DNA of 64,000 nt, from positions 105,416,545 to 105,480,544 of the forward strand of contig OU015495.1 of the NCBI GenBank assembly GCA_907164885.2. Reading direction: 5' to 3'. Both the position numbers and the translations under genes were made by a program. This document shows, piece after piece, positions 33,425-46,440 of the stretch. Source of the DNA: Dolomedes plantarius. Its lineage: Eukaryota; Arthropoda; Arachnida; Araneae; Dolomedidae. Numbering within the stretch: position 1 is the first letter of the stretch; each line of letters opens with the position of its first letter. The notes below the pieces were generated by a model that saw only the letters and a list, made by a program, of their open reading frames with translations, did not search any database and was not told the DNA's origin.

Positions 33425-33865
33425 TGTGTCTATTTCGTTGTTATGTGACGATAAATTTATTTAAAGTACCAGATAAAGAAATCACATGATCAGCGTTTAA
33501 TAAATTAAATTGTAAAAATTAATCTTTAAAAATTCACCAAAAATTAGAAAATGGAGGTAAAGATGCGAAAAGAATTTCATTTTAAAGGAATTTTTATGAT
33601 CTTTTTCGTGATATAAATTTTACAACCCTCAAATTATTATTTTAAATGCAAACTTGAAAAAAGTTACAAAAACAGATTAAAAATTTAATTTTAAAAAATC
33701 TAAGAAGAATTTTTAAAAAATCTTTCTTAGTGCACCCCTACATTATAAGAAGAATCGCCATGCAAAATTTCAGTCCTTTAGGTTCAACGGTTTGGTCTGT
33801 ACTTTGTATGTCAGTCAGTCAATCAGTCAGTTAGTCAGTTACGGAACTGTTTTATATATATATAC
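33425..33865 (-). mobile_element. Fragment of a second Helitron family, inverted
   Basis: Read on the minus strand, it starts AAAACAGTTCCG, runs through repeated ACTGACTG/GACTGACT words, then GAAATTTTGCATGGCGATTC and GGGGTGCACTAAGAAAGA. The order and text match 62650-63080 of the Helitron at 62637-63375. Its 3' end is missing. Confidence 0.75.
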
Positions 33866-33869
33866 ATTT

Positions 33870-34180
33870 TTATTACTATCTCTATATCGTAACGTTAACT
33901 TCATGCGCACACATTATTTTTAACTGGCATTCAATTGGCTGTTAAAACTTTATATTTACATCCTATTTAAAAGAAGTAGGGTGTAAATTGTAGGGTGGAA
34001 AGTTGGTAAAATTAAAATTTTGTGCAATGTATTTTAATTTCTCGATTAAAAGTAGTTTTTTTCTAAAAATCAATTTATTTCGCTTGAAAAGCTAAATATT
34101 TTATGCACGCGGTTTATATTATTATTACTATCTTTATATCGTAACGTTAACTTCATGCGCGAGCATTATTTTCTTATGCT
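33870..34180. repeat. Internal duplicated block
   Basis: TATATCGTAACGTTAACTTC followed by ATGCGC occurs at about 33883 and about 34135, with similar flanks (ATTACTATCT). The two copies are about 250 bp apart. Confidence 0.7.
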
Positions 34181-35002
34181 TTTTTTATTATTATCATCTT
34201 TATAATAGCTTTATTTTCATATGGTTTTAAGCAACTATCGTTGTTATTCATATTATGTTGGTTTTTTATTAATTAAAAATTAAGGGTAATTAATTTCGAT
34301 TCCGGAAGTTCTTATCTTTATTTTCATATGCTTTTTCATTTACGAATTATTCAAATGTTGGTTAAAAAACTTTTGCGCAATTTATATATTTGTGTGTGTT
34401 TAATTATTGAAATTAATAAATTTATATTTCTGGAGAGGATGTTTCAGATTTTAGTGGTACTATGATGAAAGGCTGAATATACCAAAATTCTGAGGAGTTT
34501 ATTATGGAGAGAAAAGGAATTTAATATGTAGAGGATGTTTATAGGAGTTAAATGTGGAGAGGAGTTGAATGGTTTGCAGCCCTCAATCAAACACTTCATT
34601 TTTTTAAGAGGCAACGCTGCAGTCATATCATTGTTCTATTGGAAATTTCTGCTGAACCTGTAATTGCAGCTTTTTTTTACCCCAATGATGAAAGGCTAAT
34701 TCTAGCTGAATTCTGAGGAGTTTATTATAAATTTATATATTTATAGATTTCACAAGGTTTTTTTTCTATGTTATTTATACTGTGCTTAGTTTTAAATTAA
34801 TTTTGGTTAACAAACATTAGAGAATTTGACATTTTTACTTTTCAGATTTTAGTATTAAAATGATGAAAGGCTGAAATTCTGAGACGTGTATAACATTTCA
34901 CATATATTTTTTATGTTGTTTATACTGTGTTAATTTTTAAATTGATTTTGGTTAACAACAAACATTCTTAAAATCCCGGGCATCGTCGGGTACTTCAGCT
35001 AG

Positions 35003-35886
<884 letters not shown>

Positions 35887-36363
35887 TATTCATTTTTGGG
35901 CCCCCGTATTCTTGGGATACATGCTATCTCACACGTAAGGAAAAGGTTAATTAGTATGAAATAGCAATTTATGCATTTTACAGTTTTGAACATGTATGAA
36001 AATTTAAAAGTTTACACCATAATGTGCCTCTTTTTACATTGAAACACTTGTTTTACCGTTAAGTTACTTTTCTTGGACTTCGCCTAACTTGTTCAGTCTC
36101 CAACTAATGTGATTCCACGAGCCCATCGAACCCGTATTTCGAATGCATGGCATAGAATTTTATGTAATTTTATGCAGGTAATGTTATGTCTCCACGTAAT
36201 TAAGATAATTGATCCTTCTTATAAAAATCTTTATAGTGAAAAAAATCGTTAAAATGAATTTAACACGAGTTGTAAAAACTTAATCAAATAAAATTAAAAG
36301 CGTTGAAAAAACCTATACTAATAAACTATTAAAGAAATAAAAAATAAAAACTACAAAAAAATA

Positions 36364-36615
36364 TTTCAGGTAGTTTCTTCTAACGAAACTACTCCGGTTT
36401 ATTAACTTAGGGTTGCTTATCATTGCTTACCTCTTTTTTTCGTTTTTTCTTTGTTTGTTTGTTGTTGTTGTTGTTGTGGGGGGGAGCGCATTTTGGTACT
36501 TTTCTGTTTAACTGTTTACTGGGTTTGGTGAGCTGCCAAAATAATAACTCGCGACGCCGGACAATTTTTTTTTCTCCGGAGGACCGTTATTGAGGAACGT
36601 AATCCTGCGTTAAAA
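36364..36615 (-). mobile_element. Helentron-like element, copy C
   Basis: In inverse orientation it runs from TTCAGGTAGT (3' end with hairpin) through TTGCTTACCTC, a T/G-rich centre with a GTT run, GGTACTTTTCTGTTTAACTG and TCCGGAGGACCGTTA, to AATCCTGCGTTAAAAA (5' end). Both halves are present. The centre is a (TTG)n-like tract rather than TA. Confidence 0.75.
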
Positions 36616-36628
36616 ATACGGTTCCAGG

Positions 36629-36735
36629 TTTTAAATACACTCCAAGGAATTGATGATTAAATTAATTATCTTTGATTCCTCTATTAAATGTCCCGACTGG
36701 TATATTACTATTTTTATCGGAAATTTCGTTGAACC
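36629..36735 (+). repeat. Dispersed repeat, partner at 2888-3005
   Basis: TTTTAAATACACTCCAAGGA through ATTAAATTAATTATCTTTGA to TATTAAATGTC matches the earlier copy in order and orientation. Confidence 0.65.
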
Positions 36736-37262
36736 TGAAAAACCGGTGAAACGCAAATTCTTCAGATAACAATACCACCTTAACGATGAAAATTTTAAAG
36801 AAATATAAAGTTTTCAAATAAATTCATTTGGTTTATAGCCTTCGAGACAGAACTGATTAAACAACAAATATTTTTCAACCTAAATGAAGTCAGTGTAATA
36901 AAATACGTATTGTATACATTCCTCAAAAATTCTTTACACCGAAAATAAATTGCACGAAGAAAAAATATTTCATAAACTTAAACAATAAATATCTTCACGT
37001 CTTGCATTCCACATATTTTCTAAACGCTAAATCCCGTCTGTGTACATGTGTTTAATTAAAAACATACATTTGAAATAAAGGGAAGCTTCAGTTAAAACTC
37101 TTTCTTGAAAATAACAAAATGCTCTAACAAAGCACCACCATCTAAACAAAGCACCACCATCGAAATATATCATTGCATGAAGTTTTGATCATGATATGGC
37201 AATTAGTGAGAAGAAGAGGAGGGAGGGGTTATTCAAATCCAATATTCTGCAGAAATATTTTT

Positions 37263-37266
<4 letters not shown>

Positions 37267-37298
<32 letters not shown>
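37267..37298. repeat. TA microsatellite
   Basis: A short, pure (TA)n tract. No element terminus was recognised beside it. Confidence 0.9.
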
Positions 37299-37301
<3 letters not shown>

Positions 37302-39237
37302 TAGGAACAGTTGACAGCGCAATATTAAAGGTGGCAACCAAATTTTCAATCTGTTTTAAATTTATAAAACCTTCCTCTTTTTCCATTTTGCCCAAATTCT
37401 ACACTGTGATAAAAACCATTACTTTGAAGCACCATAGGTGGATTAAGCAATTCGGAGGCTTTAAATGCAGCCAAATTTCAAAATACTTCCCCGTTCCCAT
37501 GAAAGATCGAATTTTATGGTTTCTAACCTCTCAATAAAATAAAAGAATTTCTTTTCCCCGTGAAAAATGAAAATTTGAAAGCAGTTATTCTTGTTTGCAA
37601 TCGAATTTTTTAATACTTCACCCATAAATAAATGTATTAGTATTTACCGATAAATTATAAGCAAAAAAAAATGTTTTTTTCTTTGCTTTAAACTCTGAAA
37701 TCAATGATTAGAAAGAAGTAAATTGAAATGAAAAGTAGCTATTAAAACATTATTTATGAATAAATTTAACTATTCACAAAACCGTAATTCAGATTTTAAA
37801 TATAGTCTGTTGTGATTATTTACTTCCTATTAAGTTTCTAGGATTCATTTACAAGAAATTTATAATATAACCCTTGTACAGCTTAATTTCCGATAAACAT
37901 CAGAGAAAAATATTTTACATGGCTGTCCAATAATGAACAGCGTAAACAGACATTTGCTTAATTTCTAAAGGAATATAAAAAGCCTTCACCACCACCTACT
38001 GATGTGACGTGTCACTGATAGTCAAATAATAATTATAATAATAATAAAATTTATGTATTTAGTCGGGTATAATACATGGTTTAAAATTAAACAGTTCACT
38101 TGAACCCATCAGTTGGATCATAAAAACCTAGTATTTCTCAGGTAATTTAATGAGGAACTAACATTTTAAGGCCTAACCGCATGCTTAGTCCACATCTACA
38201 ATAACACGTCGCAACTAAACACAAACCTATATCCTTACACAATTTATATACCTACATATTATTGAATGCCTTTTGCATACACAAAGGAATAGAAATCAAG
38301 ATCAGAAAAACTCAAATAATTAAATCCTTAAGCGTATAATTATTTTTTCTCTTTGCATCTTGAGGTCATTAGTCAAAATAACCAAATCCGTCGCTGCTGA
38401 ACACAAATCACTGTTCTCCCATATTAGATCTTAGTATATATTACTGAGTGGCTCTTCCAAACCCAAAGGATTAGAAACCAAGACCAAATCATTTAATCCT
38501 TCAGCGTATAATTGCTTTCTATCTTTACTTCTTGCGGTCTTAGTCAAAATAACCAAAAAATACTCCTCGTGTGTAATTATTCTAAGCCAAGAAGACTAAT
38601 GCTAACTATTTAAGGTTAAACTTTTTTTGGCGAAATATTTTCGAGTTTTGCACTGCCGTGCGAATTATTTCTAAGAACCGCTATACAGCTAAAACAATAA
38701 ACAACTTTCACCGACGAAAAGTAATTGAGAGAATACAACACTTGCGTTTTCAAATTTGAAGAGGAAAAAATAATTCTAGGTTTCCCATCTTTTCCGTAGG
38801 CATTCGCAAGGTTGAAGTAACTTCCGCACGAGAAATTTCTATTCACCGGAGACTCATACTATAACAAGGCTGCATCGAAAAATTGCACGAGTTGAGTTCA
38901 GAAGGAAGACTTTGAGGAAGAGATGCGGCTTTCATGGTATGTTAGCATCTCGGCGATATTTTCAAAGCAATGTAAATTGAGTAAAAATAAACTCAGTGTG
39001 CGAGAAATCTGGAAAGCAAACAAGTGCTTTGTCATATGGGAGAGCGGTGATATTTTAGAACACTTTCTGAAACTCTCAGGCGTTTAATAAATTGAAATAT
39101 TTACCAGCCTGTGCATTTTTACTGCATTTTTAATACCAGCGTATACGATTTTTCTGTTTGTATTCCAAGCAGCAAATGTAAAAATCAACCCGCGAATTAA
39201 ATAAAAATAGAATCTGGCAAATCATTTTCTGTGTGCA
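37299..39237. other. AT-rich DNA with one local duplication
   Basis: No gene is supported. ORFs of 68 and 76 codons lack recognisable motifs. Confidence 0.45.
38281..38555. repeat. Local tandem-type duplication
   Basis: Two segments (38281-38389 and 38464-38555) share AAAGGA.TAGAAA.CAAGA, TTTAATCCTT.AGCGTATAA-type text and TTAGTCAAAATAACCAAA in the same order, offset by about 180 bp. Confidence 0.7.
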
Positions 39238-39560
39238 ATATTATAAATGTTATTAAGCTTTATATAAGGGATGAAATTTTTACTCTTAAATCTTTTGGCA
39301 AGTAATATACGAGAAGTGGTTTAGAAGATTCATATTTCACCTCCCATTACGTAGTACGATGACATGGCTAGGTAGTTCAACGGCCCAGACTGTTGAAGTA
39401 GTGGGTTTGATTCTCCTCGACCTTAGTTCATTTTCAACGTGAAGTAAAGGGATGAGTGGTATAAGAATCAGGGGTCATTAAATTTCTATTGTGACATTAA
39501 CCTTCATAAAATGTATAATTTTCAACACGCAAAGCTACCTCAGGTCTAAGCAAGAGCGTA
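39238..39560 (+). repeat. 325-bp dispersed repeat, partner at 28186-28508
   Basis: This copy is nearly identical to the one inside the Tc1-like element at 28 kb, including the tRNA-like block, and is embedded in unrelated DNA. It shows that the unit moves or is copied independently of the Tc1-like sequence. Confidence 0.85.
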
Positions 39561-40755
39561 TAATATTTCAATCTTTATAAGGCCTGCCGCACACTGACAA
39601 AGCGCGTGTCTGAAACAAGCTGCGTTGAAAATACAGTTATTTTTGCGCCGAGTGCTTAAACCAATCAGACCTACGATATAGTGCAGTTTTGTCGCTGTCT
39701 GATCCAATATACAGGAATATAAAGCCTACATCAAAATCATCAAATGTTTCTCCCCGACCGGAAAAATTATGAGTCGATTTGAAGCTCTTGGTTGTTTAAA
39801 ATATCTGAAATTCAAATAGTACCTCATTAATTTAATAGTCACTTTATAATATTGTATTCCACTTTCGTAGGATCTGAACAACTCATTTCTTCAAAACATT
39901 CAAATTCCAACTTTGTTGTACCACACAATTTCACAAATGTACAAGGGTATCAACGATAAATCGAATATTCGAGGGCTAGATTTTTAACATAGGTAATAAT
40001 CAAGATATGTATAAGGAAATAAAATACGTGCAGATTTTCCAGCATGTTTTTGAAAATATCGTATAGTTACTTCTTTGTGACAATATTTTTTTAAATAAAA
40101 AGCAAAAACCATATTTCGTATTTAAAATATTTCCTCCACTCTATCAATTGATAATTCTAATAAATAAAGTATTCTACTTAATTTCAAACGCTTCTGCTAA
40201 GCGTACGTTAAAAAATATCACTCAAAAATAAGCTTGAGTGCATCCGATTTCTTAATGTATTCGTCTAAAAGCTATAGCTTATGTTTCTGATCCAATCATT
40301 TTACTGAACTATAGGAGCACGCAGAGAAGCTCTCTCTAAATGCATTTACTACATAAGCTTCTCAGAAAATTGTTTACCTAACTTTTGAGGAATAAACAAT
40401 GAATAATTAAAGCAAAGTGAGATGCATGGTATCAGAAAAATGGTATCAGCGTCTTAGGTTGGCGCAAAATGCATATGGAAGTTTCTCTAGAGACGTATAT
40501 TTAATATGCTTTAAATAAATAAATTTGCATCATGCCCCATTTTAGCTTCGTTCTACCTAGTTATTATGTGATATTTGACTTCCTGCTTTGGCTACATTTG
40601 TCTCAGTAACTAATATCTTAGAGAATTTTGCACGTTAATATCGCAATCCATCAATTTATTTGAAACAAAACGACTGACTGGGACCCGTGCTTCTTAGGCT
40701 CTGCACTAATTTGTTACTCTCCCGAGGGACTCGTCTTTGAATCTTACTCTCTACC

Positions 40756-40756
<1 letters not shown>
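39561..40756. other. AT-rich DNA, no gene seen
   Basis: GGCCTGCCGCACACTGACAA at 39581 resembles some MITE ends, but no inverted partner was found. Confidence 0.4.

Positions 40757-40825
<69 letters not shown>
40757..40825. repeat. TA microsatellite
   Basis: A pure (TA)n tract of about 68 bp. Confidence 0.95.
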
Positions 40826-40828
<3 letters not shown>

Positions 40829-40966
40829 CCGAGAGGAGACCAATTAATAGAAAAATAGATGAGAAAAAGCTAATAGTTCCAGGTTTGAGCCGATGCATGT
40901 AGAATTAAATACCAACAGACTAGGTCCTATTGAGTTATTATACTTTAGACCTAATACTGATAAGAA

Positions 40967-41259
40967 AAAACTAAAACTAAACTAAGATCATGGTGTAACA
41001 GTCCTCTGTGGGCCAAGGCCGATGGTACCCATCTCCGCTTTCTTGACCGTGGGCTTGGGAGCCATACAGCATATGTCTCAGTCAGGTAGTCAATCTGACG
41101 TGGAACCCCTAGAGTTTAGTTCCCAAGCATGCTTGGTCCTCATTTAATCGACCCACTCAAGGGATGAAAGGCTGAGTCGACCATTCCCAGTCGCAGGGCC
41201 GAACCCTGGACCTGTGGCGTAGCAGCTTGTCGCTTTTAACCACTACGCCACCGGGTGTC
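40967..41259 (-). mobile_element. Full-length tRNA-derived SINE
   Basis: ACTGATAAGAA is duplicated at 40956-40966 and 41260-41270. On the minus strand the element starts GACACCCGGTGGCGTAGTGG, giving an A box in GGCGTAGTGGTTAAAAG, then a B box in GGTCCAGGGTTCGGCCC. A body follows that ends in a TTTAGTTTTAGTTTT tail. It is 293 bp. A second, shorter copy lies at 46196-46440. It is transcribed by RNA polymerase III, mobilised in trans by a LINE, and does not code. Confidence 0.88.
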
Positions 41260-41718
41260 ACTGATAAGAATGCGCTTGAAAAATGTTTCATTGATTTATA
41301 TATTGCCATCAGTAGCCACTACATGAATCCAGGGAAACACGTCAAAGTCTACAGCGACAATTTTCACTATTCTCTGAGGACTCGGACTTCCCCTAAGGCA
41401 GGGGTACTCTTCTCCTTTCCCAATCATAATCTCCCAGGAAAACTCTCGAACCAACAGATTTAAAGTTTGCGGGTGTGTTTGTTTCTAAGAGCATAAACGA
41501 ATTGACACAAACGCATGATAAAAAATAAAATATTTTGAAGCCAGGAAGTTTCTGACAGGAGTCCTCTTTTACGGCCTCGGGAGAAAGCTCAAGAAAAATT
41601 ATGTTTATAAGTTTCCTATTTTCAAGCGGACAGCACTAAAAGAATGTTAAAGTAAGGAATATCTGTTTTAAATACAAGAAACAAAGAAAACTAGAAATGC
41701 AAGAGTGCCATTCAACAT

Positions 41719-42300
41719 CTAATGAACTGGTCGGTTATCACTGATAAAACAAGTACCGACATTCTCGTTCTCCTTTCCCGCCTGGCGGACTCAGTTCTCA
41801 ACTTTTCAGGGTATCCCGTCACATGTGGGATTGTTCGGCAACGATCAGGCGACCTACCATCAAATGAGGGATGTTTAGGGGATTCGCCCCCGTTTGAAGT
41901 TGTAACTGCATCGGAGGCTCAATCCAACTTTAAGACCAGCCTATACAGTGCTTGGAGAGAGCCTCCTGCTCATTCCTGGTATCCGGTCAAGCTCCCTGGA
42001 CTAGCCTTGCTCTTTAGAGGTCCGAGACCAATATAATCTGCCCTGGTTCATCTTCGGGGTGGCCATACAAAAAGTATGCTCTTCGAGACCTCTACAAAGG
42101 TCTTTCCCCCTTGTTCCTGTTCTGCTTCTCCTGCGAATCCTTCCCACATTGTGGACTCTTTAGGACTCTTTATCCCCATCAGCATACTTGCAGGAGATCA
42201 GGATACTGCTGCCTCCCTTTTAATCACACGACAGAGCCTCATGGACCTGGTCTAGCTCTTTCAAGTCCAGGGGGCTTGCCAACAACATCAACAACAAATA
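41719..42300 (+). pseudogene. Non-LTR retrotransposon fragment: RNase H and C-terminal tail
   Basis: A plus-strand frame reads TDILVLLSRLADSVLNFSGY, PVTCGIVRQRSGDLPSNEGC, then SEAQSNFKTSLYSAWREPPA, HSWYPVKLPGLALLFRGPRP and a stop. Shifted frames continue with HTKSMLFE, KVFPPCSCSASPA, AGDQDTAASLL and TRQSLMDLV. The SHVG..GNExAD-like block at the end of an RNase H domain, followed by a cysteine-rich tail, is typical of jockey/R1-type arthropod elements. A CAACAACATCAACAACAA tail closes it at about 42297, consistent with a LINE 3' terminus. Upstream reverse transcriptase is absent, and stops and frameshifts mark it as dead. The clade is from recall. Confidence 0.7.
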
Positions 42301-42933
42301 CTAGAAACACCATATCATATGTATTTTATGCTTATTTTTTGAAGACAAGAGTTGCTTACACGCGCCTGCTGTGATTCTCTACGACTACCCAACTACATTT
42401 AGTTGTATGAGGAAGAAAAGCAACGTGAAGGAGTTCGGCAAAGTGTTACCGCCTTGAAGATTGAAGAAGTATGCCAGTTGCGTTTTACCAACTCAGCTAA
42501 TTCCCAACCGTTTCTACTAAAGTAACGGAGGAGAAATCCAAATAGTTTGTCAGATTTATGTATATGAGAGTCGACTGCTGCCCAGTCGAGTTTTGAATCG
42601 AAAGCAAGCTGTCCAACAAAAAAGAAAAATGCATCCAGCTTACCAATGGCCTAGTTATAAGAAGAAAGAGTTCTTTTGTATATGCAAATACCTGTTGCTT
42701 GACCAAAACAGCACTAAAATTAATCGACATGGCAGAAGTTCTTAATTTACACTCTTTTAAATCCAACACTAATCTACTGTTAGCAGTTCCCCTCTAGAAA
42801 GGCCTGCATCCTCTTCCTCAGTTCAGTACTTGAACATAGAGTTGAAACTTATATTATTTCACTTGAATTTAAAAACAAACTGGATCGCTCAAAACTTATT
42901 GTTGATGTAAAGTTTTTAAAAATTTGTTTGAAC
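42301..42933. other. No gene seen
   Basis: A 90-codon minus ORF (42497-42769) has no recognisable motif. Confidence 0.4.
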
Positions 42934-43272
42934 CCCTTAACAATCACATTATTTTCATGAAAACTGTAAAAAAAGGGCCTATCTTTTCGGGAGGATTCTA
43001 CTCAGTTCTTGATCTGAAACATCCAGTTTAAAAAAAAAAAACCATCCCCAATTACATTATAAGTAGCCTGGTGCTGCCATCTGGTACATAAAAAAAGAAA
43101 CAGAATTTTTTCAGGGTAAATGAAATGAATTTTTTCAGGGTAAATGAATTGTTTTTAATCTTTTTGAGGAAATTCCTTTTAAACACTCCAGCCCGGAAAT
43201 ATCACGGGGACGAGAAATAGAGGGGAAAACCTCAACCCATAATTTTGACGGGAGCGAGAAGGAAGGGGTTAA
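42934..43272 (-). repeat. Dispersed repeat, inverted partner at 23110-23465
   Basis: Blocks complementary to CCCCTTCCTTCTCGCTCCCG, ATTTACCCTGAAAAAATTC (duplicated in tandem here at about 43115-43145) and CAGATGGCAGCACCAG appear in the same order as in the 23-kb copy. The extra tandem block accounts for a local length difference. Confidence 0.75.
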
Positions 43273-44996
43273 ATATAAACAAAAAATATGCAATATACTA
43301 ACTATACATAAAAACATATACTTATAATATGCTTTAAACATATTGCTAAAAATTTAATAATGTCTGAAGAGAATTAAGGTATTAGATCTACGTCACAATT
43401 CCTACACAACATTTTGACCCCAATATTATTCTGTAGTCAGCAGTTAAAAGTGGTTCCTTGAGATAGGCTTGCATCTACTACTAACAGATATCTAGGAAAA
43501 ATCCACGATGGTAAGCCGCGAACTTTTGGAAGAGCTGAACACACTCAATTTAATGCTGCGCGGTCAAAGCTTCCAATTGTATACATTCCTTTTAGGCCCA
43601 ATTTAAATCTTATAATTTCCCCTTTTAAGGGGCAGTTCAATAATATGAGATTCGTCCTATTACGATTTTATAAAATCACTTCTCGTCCTCAGACCTTTCA
43701 GAAAGTAAATTTCATGGAATATAGTTCAGGAAAAAAAATAATAATTTAAGCTCTAAATGTTAGTAACATTTGTATAGCCCCTTATAAATTTAGCTGCGTG
43801 TCGCGTGGGGTGTGCAACATAAGAATTCTGAAAGGGATTTCCGACATCGCATTTAAGACAAGAAGTCATTGTCAGCAGTTAGTGCTTTGGCCGCATTGTT
43901 CACGTACTATAAATTTCAAGTCTAAGATGAAATTTCCCTAAATAATTTATGAAAGCAGTTTGCACTGTCTATGTGGGGAAGAGAGAATAGTATGCTTTGA
44001 ATACGAAATTTAATGAGATCTGGCGGTTCCCTTTGCATCGTTAATGTCGCCTTATCCTTTGCGTAATAACGAGACGCGTCGATAGTTTATGAAGGCGGCC
44101 CCATCAGCAACTAACAATTGGAGATCTGCAATTCCAATTTTTAAATTATGAGGAAATTTTTCTCACTCCGTATTTTTCAAATCCTCAAAATGATAAATTG
44201 CAAATTTTCAGATTCGGTTAATTTGCATATAGAGAAGTACACGTTTAAATAAATCGAACGATCAGTTTTCAAAGCGTTAAATTCTCCAGGAATTTGTTTT
44301 TTACAAGGCATAAAATCGTTGATGACAATAGATAGAAAATTAAAATTGTTCTTTATATAAATGAAGGCCATTTTTAAAGGCAAGCGCATTCCATTTTAAA
44401 CATCTATTCTCAAAAGCTGAAAATAGAATTTGAGCACACGCATTTGCCAATCTGTAATTAGAGAAATTCTCTATAACTTCACTAAAGGGGATTAAAGATC
44501 TGCGATGACATTTCATGCACGGCCTAATCGCTTTGAAGAAAGGAGGGACTGTTTGTTTATGCCTTCTAATTTCTGCCGACTTGAAATGTTGGTTTTCCTT
44601 ACATACAACATACGAATACAAAATGAAGCATAATTGCTTCTGGAAATTTTCTCCCTACAAGAATTCTTTCACTCAGCTTCAAGCATATGTCTCTTCATTT
44701 AAGGCAAAATGCATGTAATGTTGTTCATAAGGTTTGCAAACAAACACCTTGTATGAGATAATCAAAGGCAAAAATTATTTCTATTTAGTTTCGGAATTAG
44801 CGTATTTACTTTTAATAATCTTGTCAGTACTAAGATCTTTTAACGGTTGCAATATATTTCTTCGAGTGCCTAGTTGATAAATATTAACTGTATTGTATCT
44901 AAAATATTTTAAAACACTTCTAAGAGGATTATATAACAGGCAATATTAATAAAACTATGCAACTTTGCATGATAAATATTGTCTAGTATTTTAATA
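43273..44996. other. AT-rich DNA, no gene seen
   Basis: ORFs of 67-93 codons overlap on opposite strands at 44177-44718, with no recognisable family. Confidence 0.4.
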
Positions 44997-45259
44997 CACT
45001 CTTAGACTAAAAAAACGACACACCAAGAAGGGATAATGGAAATTGGACACAAATTGATATGCATACAGGTTTCGACGGAAAATGCAAAATTTTAAAGTTT
45101 GGCGGCCTATGAATGAACATGTGATGCTGCAGCGCATCTTAACTGCGCATCTGACAGGATATTAAAGAGGATAAATATCGATTCCAGGTCATAAATTCTT
45201 TGCGAATTTCATTCCGTGTACTCAAGTAGACAGTAACTATGCCTCGCATACAGGTTCGC

Positions 45260-46180
45260 GAACAATATCGCAGATGTCAGCATTTGAGAGAGGACGTGTA
45301 GTTGGGCTCAAATAAGCTGGTTTGTCTAAACGGCGAATCGCTCGACATTTGGATAGGAGCGATTCCACTGTTAGACGATGTTGTCAGGAATGGGTGAACC
45401 ATGTCCGAACACAGCGTCAAGAAGGAAGCGGTCGGCCTAGAGAAACGACAGAACGTGAGCAATCGTCAACCGAGCAATCCTCATAGCGGCATTCACATCC
45501 CCAGATTCATCATTATCATCTATCGTACGTGCAACCGGGGGTTCAGTTACAGCAAGGAACATTCATAGACAGCTCAGAGAAAGGGGGCTGAGCTCGCGGC
45601 GCTTCTTTCGCCGGCTACCATTGACCTCTGTACACCGACAAGCCCGTTTGCAGTGGTGTCGAACACATTCGACCTGGAATGTCACTGACTGGAGTAGAAT
45701 TGTCTTCATTGGTGAGTCTCGCTTCAAATTGAGCCCCGATGACCAGCGAATACGTGTCTGGAGACGCCCGGGACAGTGGTGGGATACCGACCTGACTGTC
45801 TTCCCCCATACGGGCCGACAACCAGGAGTGATGGTCTGGGGTGCTATATCATTTCATAGCAGGACCCCTTTGGTTGTCATCCGCGGCACCCTTACAGCAC
45901 AGCGGTACGTCGACGATATTCTACGCCCCGTTGTGTTGCCCTTCATATCTCGCAATCTTGGGCTTACATTTCAGCAAGATAATGCTCGGCCGAACATGGC
46001 GAGAATTTCTACTGCTTGTTTTCGTGCTTGTGCAACGCTACTTTGGCCAGCAAGGTCTCTCCCCCATTGAGCACGTTTGGAGAATTATGGGCAGGACCTT
46101 CCAACCAGCTTGGGATTTTGACGATCGAACGCGACAATTGGACAAATTTAGCACGATATCCCGCAGGAAGACACCCACTA
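45260..46180 (+). pseudogene. Tc1-like transposase pseudogene
   Basis: The N-terminal helix-turn-helix reads SAFERGRVVGLK, a stop, then AGLSKRRIARHLDRSDSTVR and CCQEWV. After a frameshift the longest open frame is 45621-46070, containing RLQWCRTHSTWNVTDWSRIV, FIGESRFKLSPD, RIRVWRRPGQ, GVMVWGAISF and LTFQQDNARPNMAR. The third motif, SPIEHVW, is in another frame after a deletion. The first catalytic Asp is Gly (GES), the QQD Asp remains, and the usual His after DNARP is Asn. It is inactive. Its CG-rich text stands out from the AT-rich flanks. Confidence 0.87.
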
Positions 46181-46195
46181 CCTCTATCAATCAAT

Positions 46196-46440
46196 AAAAC
46201 TAAAACTAAACTCATGGCGCAACAGTCAGCTGTGAACCAAGGCCAGCGGTACCCATCTCCGCTTTCTACACCGAGGGCTTGGGGTGCCATACAGCATTTG
46301 TCAGGTGGTCAACCTGACGTGGTACCCCTAGAGTTTAGTTCCCAAGAATGCTTGGTCCTCATTTTATCGAACCATACAAGGGATGAAAGGTTGAATCGAC
46401 CTTGCCCAGTCGCAGGATCGAACCCTGGACCTGTGGGGTG
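46196..46440 (-). mobile_element. 5'-deleted tRNA-derived SINE nested in the Tc1-like element
   Basis: TCTATCAATCAAT occurs at 46183-46195 and 46441-46453. The body matches the SINE at 40967-41259, including TTTAGTTCCCAAG, TTGGTCCTCATTT and CGAACCCTGGACCTGTGG blocks. The A-box region is missing: the sequence passes from CCTGTGG straight to GGTGTC, a deletion with short GG homology at its ends. The perfect 13-bp duplication dates the insertion after the Tc1-like element was in place. Confidence 0.9.

Larger units (their letters stand above)
31839..35002 (+). mobile_element. Non-autonomous Helitron, about 3.2 kb
   Basis: The 5' end is TCTAATATATAAAAATGAAT after an A. The 3' end is a CCCGGGCATCGTCGGG hairpin, TACTTCAG, then CTAG followed by T at 35003. 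The TC start, the hairpin about 10 nt inside a CTAG end, and an A/T host site are Helitron diagnostics. No Rep/helicase ORF is present, so it is non-autonomous. The interior has repeated TTTTAAATTGATTTTGGTTA blocks and an earlier Helitron-like end near 33262. It probably grew by tandem or nested insertion. Confidence 0.85.

Noticed and set aside
33771..33850. Array of CAGT/ACTG words as a possible CRISPR-like or satellite array
   Set aside because: It is a short imperfect tetranucleotide repeat that belongs to the 5' region of a Helitron family, also seen at about 62667-62695. There are no spacers.
44177..44718. Overlapping ORFs (67-93 codons) on both strands
   Set aside because: They have no recognisable family and mutual overlap on opposite strands, so they are likely chance in moderately balanced sequence.
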